Source: an uncultured Lachnospiraceae bacterium
Lineage (GTDB): Bacteria > Bacillota > Clostridia > Lachnospirales > Lachnospiraceae
DNA: 64,000 nucleotides
Direction of reading: 5' to 3'
NCBI GenBank assembly: GCA_910587955.1
Contig: CAJUNN010000002.1
Coordinates: 1-64,000 of the forward strand
Below, piece after piece: positions 34,394-45,300 of this stretch. The notes under the pieces are model-generated. The model ran no database searches. It worked only from the letters and a program-made list of their open reading frames with translations, and was not told where the DNA came from. The first letter of the stretch is position 1, and the number at the start of each line of letters is the position of its first letter. The position numbers and the translations under genes were made by a program.

Positions 34394-36560
34394 TTTGCAC
34401 CATCATTTCAAAGACTTCCGGGCTTCCCACCAAAGTCACGCAGGATCTGGCCCTGGTGACGGCCGTGTAGAGAAGGTTCCGGTTCATCAAAGGCCGCGGC
34501 CCTGAAAGAAGGGGAATTACCACCGCCGGATACTCGCTGCCCTGGGATTTATGTACCGTAACCGCGTACGCCAGCTCCAGTTCATCCAGCTGCTTAAACG
34601 GATAGGAAACCATCCTCCCCTCATCAAATTCCACCGTCAGTTCCTCCGCAAAGGAATTCATAGACCGGATGGTCCCAGTATCTCCGTTAAATACTCCAAG
34701 CCCCCGGTCCACAGCAATACCGTAGCGGTTGCGCACTTCCCATTCCAGCTGGTAATTATTCCGGATCTGCATAACCTTATCCCCCACCCGGAGGATGCCG
34801 CCGCCGTGCTCCCGCTCCTCCTTGTCCTCCGAGGCAGGATTCAGATACCGCTGAAGCATCTGGTTCAGGCTCTCGACTCCCAGCACGCCCTTGCGCATGG
34901 GCGTCAGCACCTGGATATCAGAGATGCCGGCATTTACATATTTGGGAAGCTTTTCCTGGACGAGAGCCAGCACCACCCGCAGAATGACATTGGGATCCTG
35001 CCTCTTTAGAAAAAAGAAATCCCGGCTCTTATTATCCAGGGTCACATGCTCGCCCCGGTTAATTTTATGGGCATTTACAATAATATCGCTCTTGGCCGCC
35101 TGCCGGAAAATCCTCGTAAGACGCACCACCGGAAAAGCCTCCGAAGCAATGAGATCCTGCAGCACGCTGCCCGGCCCTACGCTGGGTAGCTGGTTCACAT
35201 CCCCCACCAGGACCAGCCGGGTCCCGGGAATGATGGCTTTTAAAAGCGCCTGCATCAAATGGGTATCCACCATGGACATTTCATCAATGATAATCACATC
35301 AGCTTCCAAGGGATTATCCTCATTTCTGGCAAACTCCGCACGGCCGGAAAGATTCTCCGGACCCCCGGAAAGTTCCAGAAGCCGGTGAATGGTCCTGGCC
35401 TCACAGCCGGTTGCCTCCGTCATGCGCTTAGCGGCCCGGCCCGTAGGCGCTGCCAGAAAAATCTCCAGGCCCTCCGCCTCAAAATAGCGGAGCATGGCAT
35501 TGATGGTAGTCGTCTTTCCCGTTCCGGGTCCCCCTGTCAGAATGAGAAGGCCGTTCTGCACCGCAGCGGCAACAGCCTCCCTCTGATGCTCGTCCAGCTG
35601 TGTGGACATCTGCCCTTCAATTCTATCAAGGCCGGTCCGTACCTCCGTTTCCGAAACACCCATGGAGATTTTCAGCTGGCACAGCATTACGGCAATGCTA
35701 AGCTCAGCATAATAGTAAGAAGCCGCATAGACAAAAGGTGTCTTCTCTCCTTCCGGCCCCGGCATCATTTTCTGGACCAGCTGCCGTTCCATGCTCAGAT
35801 CCATGAGATGTTTTTCCGCCGCTTCCGCCGGAACCTCCAAAAGTTCTACCGTTCTTCTCTTAAGGATCTCTGCAGGCAGACAGGTATGTCCCTCCACGCC
35901 TGCCTGCAGAAGCACATAGAGAATCCCGCTCCGGATCCGGAAATCCGAATCCGGACGTATCCCGGAGCGCTTGGCTATCTCATCGGCTGTCCGGAAACCT
36001 ACTCCACTGATATCGTCTGCCAGCCGGTAGGGGTTCTCCTTGATAATGCGGTAAATCTCCTGACCGTACTGCTGGTAGATTTTTACGGAAAGATTCATGG
36101 AAATCCCGTATCCCTGAAGAAACATCATGGCCTGCCGGAGCTCCCGCTTCTCCTCCAGCTGTTCCGCAATCTCCCGGGCCTTCCGCTCGCTGATTCCTTT
36201 AATCTCTGCCAGGCGCTCCGGTTCCCGCTCCATAATCTCAAAGGTATCTGCTCCGAAGCGCCTTACAATCCGGGCAGCCAGGGCTGCTCCAATCCCTTTG
36301 ACGGCCCCGCTTCCCAGATACCGTTCCACAGCCAGCACATCCTTGGGCGCCTTGACCTCAAAGCGTTCCGCCTGAAACTGTTCCCCGTACAGCGGATGTT
36401 CCGTATAACTTCCCTCCAGCTCCAGAAGCTCTCCCTCGCTGATACAGTGGAAAATGCCTACGGCCGTGATCTCCTGTTCCCCGGATACCAGATTTAAAAC
36501 CGAATAACCATTTTCCGTATTGCGGTAGATAATGTGTTCCACATAGCCTTCCAGTTTCAT
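34314..36560 (-). CDS. recD2: ATP-dependent DNA helicase RecD2
   Basis: A 748-residue helicase of the RecD2 family (the RecBC-independent form). The N-terminal region has tandem helix-hairpin-helix-like segments (GSGAVKGIGAALAARIVRRF, ISERKAREIAEQL, ENPYRLADDISGVGFRTADE). The motor has Walker A TGGPGTGKTTTINAML near residue 350, Walker B VIIIDEMSMVDTHLM, and late AYAVTVHKSQGSEYPAVVIP. It unwinds DNA 5' to 3' and helps in repair and replication-fork upkeep. I start at the ATG at 36560, just after AAGGAG; upstream in-frame ATGs lack a good site. Its end overlaps comF by 80 bases. Confidence 0.94.
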   Translation of the reverse strand: MKLEGYVEHIIYRNTENGYSVLNLVSGEQEITAVGIFHCISEGELLELEGSYTEHPLYGEQFQAERFEVKAPKDVLAVERYLGSGAVKGIGAALAARIVRRFGADTFEIMEREPERLAEIKGISERKAREIAEQLEEKRELRQAMMFLQGYGISMNLSVKIYQQYGQEIYRIIKENPYRLADDISGVGFRTADEIAKRSGIRPDSDFRIRSGILYVLLQAGVEGHTCLPAEILKRRTVELLEVPAEAAEKHLMDLSMERQLVQKMMPGPEGEKTPFVYAASYYYAELSIAVMLCQLKISMGVSETEVRTGLDRIEGQMSTQLDEHQREAVAAAVQNGLLILTGGPGTGKTTTINAMLRYFEAEGLEIFLAAPTGRAAKRMTEATGCEARTIHRLLELSGGPENLSGRAEFARNEDNPLEADVIIIDEMSMVDTHLMQALLKAIIPGTRLVLVGDVNQLPSVGPGSVLQDLIASEAFPVVRLTRIFRQAAKSDIIVNAHKINRGEHVTLDNKSRDFFFLKRQDPNVILRVVLALVQEKLPKYVNAGISDIQVLTPMRKGVLGVESLNQMLQRYLNPASEDKEEREHGGGILRVGDKVMQIRNNYQLEWEVRNRYGIAVDRGLGVFNGDTGTIRSMNSFAEELTVEFDEGRMVSYPFKQLDELELAYAVTVHKSQGSEYPAVVIPLLSGPRPLMNRNLLYTAVTRARSCVTLVGSPEVFEMMVQNETEQKRYTGLAQAVKSYLSPQVSGM

Positions 36561-36613
36561 GCCGCTCCTTGTAAAAACGGGCATGACGGACGATCCGCCA
36601 TGCCCCTCATTTT

Positions 36614-37606
36614 CTATTCGTCTCTCTTTCCTGCCATAAACTCTACAAATTTGCCGGTTCCGATGGCCACACACTTCATGGAATCCTCAGCCGTCATGGT
36701 ATTAATGCCCGTCTTTTCCTCCAGAAGCTCTTCCAGGCCTCTTAAGAGGGCGCCGCCTCCCGTGAGTACGATTCCCCGGTCTGCAATATCCGCCGCCAGC
36801 TCCGGCGGCGTCTTCTCCAGCACGCTGTGTACGGCCTCCACAATCTGCATGGTGGTCTCCCGCAGAGCCTCCTCTGTATCTTCCGAAGTTACTTCCACGG
36901 TTTTGGGAAGTCCCGTCACCAGATTCCGGCCGCGGACATTCATCTTCTCCAGCTCCGTGCTTGGATAGCATGTACCAACTTTAATCTTGATGTCCTCCGC
37001 CGTGCGCTCTCCAATCAGAAGATTGTGCTTCTTGCGCATATAGCGGACGATGGCTTCGTCAAAATCATCACCTGCCACTTTAACGGAGGTGCTCACCACC
37101 GTTCCACCCAGGGAGATCACCGCGATATCGCTGGTTCCCCCGCCGATATCTACAATCATATTGCCGCAGGGCCTGGAAATATCGATTCCGGCTCCGATAG
37201 CTGCCGCAATGGGTTCCTCAATAATGAGAACCTCTCTCGCTCCCGCCTGATAAGTAGCATCTTCCACCGCTTTCTTCTCCACCTCTGTAACACCGCTGGG
37301 TACGCAGACTGCAATCCGGGGTTTACGGAAGGTTTTCTTGCCCATTGCTTTCTGGATAAAATATTTCAGCATCTTCTCCGTTACGGTATAGTCTGAAATC
37401 ACACCCTGGCGCAGAGGCCGCACCGCCACAATATTGCCCGGCGTTCTGCCCAGCATCAGGCGCGCTTCCTCACCGATGGCCCGGATCTTGTTGGTATCCC
37501 GGTCAAAGGCTACTACAGACGGCTCCTTTAACACGACGCCCTTTCCATTTATAAAAACAAGGATACTCGCAGTACCCAGGTCGATTCCAATATCTGTCCC
37601 TGCCAT
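36614..37606 (-). CDS. mreB: Rod-shape protein MreB/Mbl (bacterial actin)
   Basis: A 330-residue actin-fold protein. Phosphate-binding loops are GIDLGTASILVFINGKG at the N-terminus and IVDIGGGTSDIAVISLGG mid-protein; GDDFDEAIVRYMRKKHNL and the C-terminal GIVLTGGGALLRGLEELL complete the pattern. MreB filaments guide lateral wall synthesis. The ATG at 37606 lies nine bases after AAAGGGG; a GTG two codons earlier is too close to it. No mreC or mreD accompanies it, as is common for the Mbl/MreBH-type paralogues, so it may be Mbl rather than MreB. It seems to head the run to cdaA. Confidence 0.95.
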   Translation of the reverse strand: MAGTDIGIDLGTASILVFINGKGVVLKEPSVVAFDRDTNKIRAIGEEARLMLGRTPGNIVAVRPLRQGVISDYTVTEKMLKYFIQKAMGKKTFRKPRIAVCVPSGVTEVEKKAVEDATYQAGAREVLIIEEPIAAAIGAGIDISRPCGNMIVDIGGGTSDIAVISLGGTVVSTSVKVAGDDFDEAIVRYMRKKHNLLIGERTAEDIKIKVGTCYPSTELEKMNVRGRNLVTGLPKTVEVTSEDTEEALRETTMQIVEAVHSVLEKTPPELAADIADRGIVLTGGGALLRGLEELLEEKTGINTMTAEDSMKCVAIGTGKFVEFMAGKRDE

Positions 37607-37736
37607 CTTCACAATCCCCTTTCGCTCTTTTCTCTCTATGTCTCATTCTTTTCATAATTATCAGCAGTTATTCACTTTTCCTGTATATCTCCGGCGTTTT
37701 CTCCCGCCAACGGTACAGGAATCCGCAATAGCGTAG

Positions 37737-37747
37737 ATTATATTATA
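37737..37747 (-). promoter_or_regulatory. Possible -10 region for mreB
   Basis: Two overlapping TATAAT boxes lie on the minus strand about 130 bases before mreB. No convincing -35 box is found at the right distance, so the promoter call is weak. Confidence 0.35.
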
Positions 37748-37833
37748 TACAATTCCTGCCAAAAAGAAAAGGGTTTTTTTTCAAGTACAGTAAATTTAAG
37801 CATTTCTTAAGATCACAGGCCGCCAAAACGCCT

Positions 37834-39228
37834 TTACTCCAGCAAATCCAGCGTATCCCTCCCGGCTAGCCGGGCCGCCCAGACCGTATCCCTGCTCAGA
37901 GGCGTAAACAGATTTTCCGAAGCCAGATACCGCTCCAGCTTGTCGTAAAACTGTTCCGCTTCCAGTTCCGGATACGCCTCATAAAATTCCGCCTCTTCCT
38001 CTGCAGTCAGCAAATCCGCATACGCTCCCCGGTAAATGACAAGATCCGCTCCGTTTTCCCCCGGTACCGCCGAAATCTCCTCCAGGCTTTGAAGCGGACG
38101 CACCGTCACGCCCTTTTGTCCCAGTACCTCCGAAAGCCCTTTATAGATTCCCTCAGACTCCCCGTCGTATTCCAAAAGAACGCTTAATTCCTCCGCACCT
38201 TCAAGGCTTCCCTTCTCCACCAGAGACGCATAGCAGGGTTTTTCTTTATACGCAGAAACAATCCCGGGAGAATAAATGCCTTTGTCCTGGGTTTGTTCAA
38301 AAAACTTTTTCCCGGCTACCAGTCCGGCAATTCCATCCCGCAGGGATTTCTTCTCCAGTCCATAGGCCAGATAATAACCGTTTCCCTTTTCCGTCTCCCA
38401 GATATCATAGGCGCCGCATTCCGTCACCGCCTGGTGCATTTCCTTATCCATCCAAAACAAATCCAGTTCCTGGGACTCCAAGATCTCCTCCATACGGCTG
38501 TAATCCATCCGGCGGATCTCAATCTGTTCATAGCTGCCGGCACTGCTGCTTTTTGACAGGACGATTTTCTCATAGGGCGTCAATGCCTCTATCTTGTAAG
38601 GCCCTGTTCCCAGGGCCGTGCTTCCGTACTCGCTTTCCTGGTCTGTCCGGTAAATCAAAGGGACGGAAAACACCTGGATATTGCGGATGCTCCTTTCCCG
38701 AAAAGAAAACAGCAGGGTATCTTCTCCCGCAGGCTCCACCTTCTCCAGCACACCCAGACGCCTGCTGTAGGCCGTATCCTCCTCAAGAAACCACTGATAG
38801 GATTCCAGCACCAGCTCCGCCGTCACCGGCGTGCCGTCACTGAATGTTTTTTCTGTATTTACCGTCACCCGGGCCCGGGCTCCGGCATCTTCAAAAAGAA
38901 TACTTTTGGCATTGCCATACAGGACTTTTCCGTTCCTGTCTGCTATAAGCAGCGGCTCGTAAACGAGCCGCTGCAGGATCTCCATAGCTTCATCTTCCTG
39001 CTTATAGGGATGAATGCTTTCTGATATAGAGGATACTCCAATAGCAAGCGTATCCTTCCGTTCCTTTTCCTGATGTATCACCTTTCCCCGGCTTCCCCGG
39101 AAGATCCGGTGTCTGTCCTGCCCTTTAAAAAGCTGCAGGAGAAGGAGAGCCGCCGCACAGGCGGCTCCCAAAATGCAGACTGCTCTCGTCAGCTGCCGTT
39201 TTCGTTGTGCGCTTTTTCCCTTTTTCAT
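37834..39228 (-). CDS. Membrane-anchored solute-binding protein, family 5 (peptide type)
   Basis: A 464-residue protein with one N-terminal hydrophobic segment (AVCILGAACAAALLLLQLF) after a strongly basic start. The box around its Cys (GAAC) is not a standard lipobox, so it may stay as a membrane anchor. The outer part is related to oligopeptide-binding proteins: FSDGTPVTAELVLESYQWF and STALGTGPYKIEALTPYEK are typical. The chain is shorter than usual (about 520-550). No permease or ATPase gene accompanies it. The ATG is nine bases after AAGGA and only five bases after the stop of the giant surface-protein gene, so the two are probably co-transcribed. Ligand and partner are unknown. Confidence 0.82.
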   Translation of the reverse strand: MKKGKSAQRKRQLTRAVCILGAACAAALLLLQLFKGQDRHRIFRGSRGKVIHQEKERKDTLAIGVSSISESIHPYKQEDEAMEILQRLVYEPLLIADRNGKVLYGNAKSILFEDAGARARVTVNTEKTFSDGTPVTAELVLESYQWFLEEDTAYSRRLGVLEKVEPAGEDTLLFSFRERSIRNIQVFSVPLIYRTDQESEYGSTALGTGPYKIEALTPYEKIVLSKSSSAGSYEQIEIRRMDYSRMEEILESQELDLFWMDKEMHQAVTECGAYDIWETEKGNGYYLAYGLEKKSLRDGIAGLVAGKKFFEQTQDKGIYSPGIVSAYKEKPCYASLVEKGSLEGAEELSVLLEYDGESEGIYKGLSEVLGQKGVTVRPLQSLEEISAVPGENGADLVIYRGAYADLLTAEEEAEFYEAYPELEAEQFYDKLERYLASENLFTPLSRDTVWAARLAGRDTLDLLE

Positions 39229-39233
39229 GGATG

Positions 39234-39356
39234 TCAATCCTTCCTTCCGGTTCTTCTCCGCCTTCTCAAAAGCATCAGAAGTCCGGCCGTTCCCAAGGCG
39301 GAAACGGATGCCAGCACCTGCCAGAATTCTGTCCATGCCCGGTCGCCCGTTTTGGC
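39234..39356 (-). other. Sortase-like cell-wall sorting signal with non-standard AKTGD box
   Basis: The last 40 residues consist of AKTGD (39342-39356), a hydrophobic stretch (FWQVLASVSALGTAGLLMLL) and a basic tail. The order is that of LPXTG anchors, but Leu-Pro is replaced by Gly-Ala (DGAKTGD). A specialised sortase may recognise it. Confidence 0.65.
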
Positions 39357-42300
39357 TCCGTCCGCCTGGCGGGTATTGCTCCCGTCTCCGGAGCCGGGGC
39401 CTCCCCCTGGACCTCCTTCAGGACCTCCGCCCTCCGGACGTCTCAGATAATACCCCAGATAACTCGATGTATACCGGTATCCGTTGACCTTCCATTTCAC
39501 ACCGTAAAAGTCCTCGTCCTTGGCCTCCGCCAGATACATAACCGGGCAGATTCCCATATTGGGATCTTCTTCCATTTTCACGATCGTCCCGTCCGACAAG
39601 ATATTTCTCTTTTTCCCCTCTGCCTCCTCCAGAGACCAGGCCAGGGTAAACCTGCCTTCCGGTGATTTTTTCATATACAGCTGGTACTCATAGAGCTCTC
39701 CGTTTTCATCCAAGGCCGGCAGATCGTTAAATTCAAATCTGCCCCTGCTGTCTGTAACGGCTGTCCGCACTTCCACTTCATCCGGGATATCAGGCTCATC
39801 CGGATCACCGGATCCGCCTGGATTGTCCGGATTATCGGGATTGCCGGATCCGCCTGCCCCGTCCGGATCTCCCGGAACGCCGGAGTCAGCCGGAACACCG
39901 GTAATATCCGGAGCACCTGTTCCGTCCGGATCTTTGGTTCCGTCATCTCCGGTATCTGCCTTTTTCAACGAAATATGCAGGTATACAGAAGCATTGCTGA
40001 CGATCCGCTCTCCTGCGTCGCAGACACCGTTATTGTTGGAATCCTCAAAGGCAATGCCCCGGATACTGCCCTGGCTAAAGGATACCAGTCCCGCATTCAA
40101 ATCCTCCAGGGAATGCCCGTGGGAAATGTTATATCCGCCAATCTTATAGCTGTCCGGCGTTGACTCGTCTGCTTTGTCTGCCAGCACCAGCATTTCCCCG
40201 TCTTCCTCCAGGTATCCCGTCTTATCGTTCAGATCGCTGTCCTCTTTGCCCTTATTTGCATGGAATACACTCACTCCATACCCTTTGGGCAGGCTCTTCA
40301 CCTGTGCTTTATAACCGCAGACAGCCAGATTTCCATTGACAAGTTCCACTGCCTTCAAATCCTCAAAGCCGTATGTTCCGTCCGCGTCCGTAACTGCTAT
40401 CTGGGTTCCGGCCGCATCCTGGGTCCACTGATCGTTCTGGAAATACCACTTTTCCAGTGTAACCTCGATTCCCTGCACCGGCTTCTCCTCATCCAGGATT
40501 CCATTGTAGTTGGTATCCTCCCAAACCGTTCCGCCGATGCGGTAAATCTCATCTTTGGGCGTAAATCCCACATTGTAATCCGTCAGCTTTACTCCCCGCA
40601 GCATATCATAGCCCAGCACAATATAGGGCGTATTCAAAAGTCCCTTCTTAGAATCGTCCACAGGACTTCCCAGCACCACCGTTTTTTCCGGGAGACCCGC
40701 TCCTGCCTTTGTCTCTGCAATCTCCGGCCAGCTGCTTATTTTAATAATCTGCCGGGTATCGTGCAGCAGAGCGCTGTCGCCTTTCCCCTTGTTCATCTGG
40801 TATCTGGTCACATACCGATCGGTCTCTCCCAGCACGTACAGCCCGTAACCGTATAAGTCATCTCCTTCCTCTATTGCTTTCTGGGTAACCGGAAGATCTT
40901 CAAACCGGTAATGTCCGTCCTTATCCGTGCGGATCTTCTTCACGAATCCGTCTCCGGAACCGTCCGGATCTGTCTGCGGCACCGCATCCCAGGTATCCTG
41001 CTCCTTGTCATAGTGCATGAGCCGGATCCCGATCTCCACATTCTCCAGCGGATCATCCGTCCCCTTCTTATAAAGCCCGTCGTAATCCCGGTCCACGAAA
41101 GCCGTCCCCTCTATGCTGCCCGGCCGGTAATCTACAAATCCCAGATTGTAATTAATCCGGTTGGTTCCGTGGGCGCAGTCATATCCGTTCACTACATCCG
41201 CCAGAGTCGGATCGTCTTTCTCAAGCTTCACCGCCGTCACAATCTTTCCTTTGTAGATTTCTCCGTTCAGGGTATCCTTCTCTCCCGGAGCCGGCTCCGG
41301 TTTCAGTACCTGGCCGGTCTCCCCGTTCAGGGCACTGTTGAGTATCCCCGTCTTCTTTCCCAGATCCGCCTGATAATAGGTAGCCGCAAGGGGTTTGCCG
41401 TCCTCCTTCGCCGTCTCTGCAAGCCACACCTCATAGCCGAAGAGCTTCGGAGTGCCGTCGAAATCTCTCCCATGCTCCGCATGGGTGGGAAGATCCAGGA
41501 AAAGATATCCTCCCTCATCTCCTGTCTGTACTTCCTGATAATAATTTTTCCCGAGCTCATAGAGATCGGTCCGCTCTACCCATTCGTCCGCAGCCGCATC
41601 CAGTTCAAACAGCTTCAATCCTACTTTGATATTGCTGAGAGGATAATCTTCTGCGGAACCGCCGTACACGCCATTGTAATTTGTGTCCTTAAACGCATAC
41701 CCGCGGATCCGGGAGGAACGCTGGCCCGTATAGCCCACGTTGTAGCCATCCAGAGTCCGGTCCCTGGCCACGTCATAGCCGTCTACCATATTTACACTGG
41801 CCCCTTCGGCTTCCGCCGACACGGGCTTCCCGGCTGCCACCAGCTTGCCGTCAATCTCTTCCCAAAGTGTTCCTTTGTAAGCTCCGTTTATATCCGTCTT
41901 TGTCAGCCGGTAACTGGTTCTGTCTGCCAGATATATCTTGCGCAGGGTATTTTCGTTTCCGTTTCCCTGATTTCCCAGATGCCGGGTCACATGATAACCC
42001 GCCGGAACCTTGTTCACCTCCACCTCATAGCCTGCCAGGCGGCGCTGATCCTCTACCAGGAACTGGGTAGGCACAGACAGTTTGTAGCTGCCGTCCCCCT
42101 TCAAATCCACACGCACGCTGTACGCGGCCTGATCCGTTCCACCGTCGGGATAATAGGGATGCCACTGGCCGTCCTGATAATAAAATGCCGTTGCGCGGAT
42201 CTCCAGGTATTCATACATAGGGCCGGCTTTTATTGCTTTGCGCAGCTCCTCTGTAAAGCTGTCCTCCTGCTCATTTCCGTCCTCATCCAGTCCCTCGTTG

Positions 42301-45300
42301 ATCACGCCGTCATAGTTCAGATCGTCAAACACACAGCCTGCAATCACCGAATCCGGGTATTCCAGATAGCCGGCGTCAAATCCGCCCCAGGAATCTCCAA
42401 GCACCAGATCATAGGTTTTTCCATCCAGATCCAGCAGATAAAACACATCCTTGCCCGGATTCTTTATCTCTCTGGCAGTTACAATGTATTCCCCTTCTTC
42501 ATTCAGGTTTCCGTCCTTCAAGTCGCTGTTGCGCTGCCCCTCTTTTACAGGCTGCCGGTACAGCGTTATGGTATAATCGCCTGTTCCCGACGGATGTTCC
42601 TTCACTGCCGTCTTGTAGCCTGCCAGACAGTATTCCCCATTCCGGTATACATAGGTTTTCAAATCCGCAAAGGTGTAGTCTCCCCCGGCATCCGTCTTTA
42701 CGGTCTGCGAGAAATCCGGATCCTCCGCCCAGTAGAGGGTATTTCCTGCCTTATCCGTTCCGGCCTCGGCGTCTTTCAGCGGGTCTCCGTCTTTCGTCAG
42801 ATAGTACCGGGAAAGCACAATTTCCACGTCTTCCAGGCCTTTTTCTTTCTCATCCATGATACCGTTATAATTTTTGTCCAGCCACGCCCGGCCCCCTATC
42901 TCTGCCGGGTCGAAGGGACGCAGGCCTCCCTGGCCGGCCTCCAGGTTCTTGGTCTTGTTCACGTCAAACCATCCCAGATCGTTGTGCACCAGCATAGCTG
43001 CCTGATTTCCCAGGACAGGAGCGCCGTATTCCTTAATCAGATCGCTGCCTGCCACCTGCCTGGCGGGAACCAGATACTCATCCGCTCCGCCCAGAATCCC
43101 GCTTCCCCGGACGAGTGTATTGTCTGTTGCATTGGCACCACTCCGGTAACGGGTGACTGCCAGACCCAAAGCATCCAAATCACTTTTTACGGATACCTGA
43201 TAGCCGCAGAGATACCTCTGATCCTGCACAAGCACCGTGGAAGGCACATTTTCAAAGAGGTATCCGCCGTCCTCATCCGTTTCTGCCCGGCCCGTATACC
43301 GCCTATAAACCTCTTCTCCCACATCCGAAGCTTTCAAGGGAACCCATTTCCCTTTCACCGTATCATGCCCCGATTCATAATAATAAGGAAGCAGTTCCAG
43401 TTCAATTCCCTCTATTCCGGGCTCCTGCACCTCTTTGCCGTCTGCATCCGTGTAGGTGTTATTCATGCCGTCATAATTTTTGTCCTCCCACACAATTCCC
43501 CGGATCTGGGATGTCTCTACTCTGACAAGGCCTATATTCATATCCAGAATGCCTTCTCCCGCAGAAGTATCATAGGCAACGCCTTCCACTACGAAATTTG
43601 CATCCGCTTCGGATTCCGCTTTCCGCGCCACCGGCATAGGACGATCTTCCACATCCCCATAGCGTTTCAGATAACGGTAGCCTTCCGTATCTCCGCCGGG
43701 ATCAGCCTGCACCGGCAGATCGCTGTCGGACCACCTTCCGCTCATATGATATTTGGCCGGCGCATACCCTTCCGGGATGGTACCCATATCTGCCTTCACC
43801 CGGTATCCTGCCAGCCGGGCAATTCCGTCATCAAACACCACAGTTGTAGGAAGCTCTTGGAAAATATAGGAACCTCCCTCACTTACTGCTGTTCGGAAGA
43901 AACCGTCCTCCGGGCCGGGTATCAAAATCCATTTTTTCAGATCCTCATCATACCCGTACTGCTCCAGCGCTATCTTCACGCCGTCCACACCGGGTTCCGT
44001 CACTACATACCCTTCCTCATTGATGTATTCTCCGTACACGCCGTTGTAATCCCTGTCTTCAAAGACATATTTTCCGATATGAGCCTTTCCCTGCCGCATA
44101 AGGCCCAGGCCCAGGCCGTCAAAGGGACCGTAATAACGCTTATCCTCCGTAAGCTTCTGTCCCCGTTTCGTAGCCGCAAAAACCGGGGTTACATTCCGCA
44201 TACCCTCCGGGTAATCCGGATTGTACCGCAGATCGTTATCGTCTTCCCGCTCCAGGGGGTCATCATGAGGATTGAATATTGACGGTTCATAAAGTCCTCT
44301 CTCCAGCATCGCCACTGCCACATAACTCCGGTAAGGATAGAGACTGGTGCGGAAATACCCGTCTTTGTCCGTCTGAATACGGGAGATCTGGTTTCCGTCC
44401 CTGTCATAAGCAGGCAGCAGCCTGCCGTCCGGAGCCACCTGGTAAATTGTCACGCCCAGGCCCTGAATGGGAGCCTCTTCCTTCTGCTTATATCCGTCAA
44501 GCCTTCCCGGATCCGGTCCCTCATCCAGCCAGGCATATCCTCCAAAGATATAGGCCGGAGCCACTCCTAGATTGTAGGCGGTCATACGCTCGTCATAGGC
44601 CGGGTAAGTGGCGGGATTCGTTCCTATGGCATCTACCCGGACAGCATTCACCGTTTGAATCACCAGGCTGTGCACTTCTTCCCCGTCTCCGGCCGCCGCA
44701 CCGGTTCCCGGATTTCCCAGATCCGGCAGAGTATCTCCCGGACGGTACACTTTCATAGACGTAGTGGTGCCCCCAAGGGCCGCATTTCCCAAAATCCGGG
44801 TAGTCAGGGCGCTCTCGTCCCAGGCCTTCTCCGGGAAGGTAAAGCGGAGCTTATAGCTGCCCGGCTTCAGATTGGACATGACATAGTAACCGTCGTTTCC
44901 GTAGGCATCCTTTTCCGTAATATAGACCTCCGGCCCGTAGACCGTATAAATAGGTTTATCTGTAGTATCCAGCAGCAATTCTCCCGTAGCCTCATCCACC
45001 AGGCAGTACCTGCCGTCTACGACGGCTACCGCTTCACCTTCCTGATTCACCGGATAGCCTGCCGGGGAAAGAAGCTCTACCTTCACGCCGTTGATACCCG
45101 GATCATCCGGCTTGCCGTCCTCGTTCAGATCCTTGGTCTTCTTTTTCAGGATCCAGCGGCCGTCTTTCCTGTGCTCATACTGGGCCTCATCCGTAAAGAC
45201 ACTGCTGTAATTATCATCCAGCCATACATAATAGCCGATATAACCCCGATCTGCCGGGGCATCCAGATAAACACCGGCATTGGAAGACTCCTGGACCGCC

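Noticed and set aside
40911..44282. A 1,123-codon open frame on the plus strand
   Set aside because: It lies fully opposite the giant surface gene, has no ribosome site or recognisable domain, and is rich in Ile/Arg/His as expected for an antisense shadow of biased codons.
39450..45260. CRISPR-like or satellite DNA because of the regular spacing
   Set aside because: The repeats are diverged protein modules in a continuous frame, not short identical DNA repeats with spacers.
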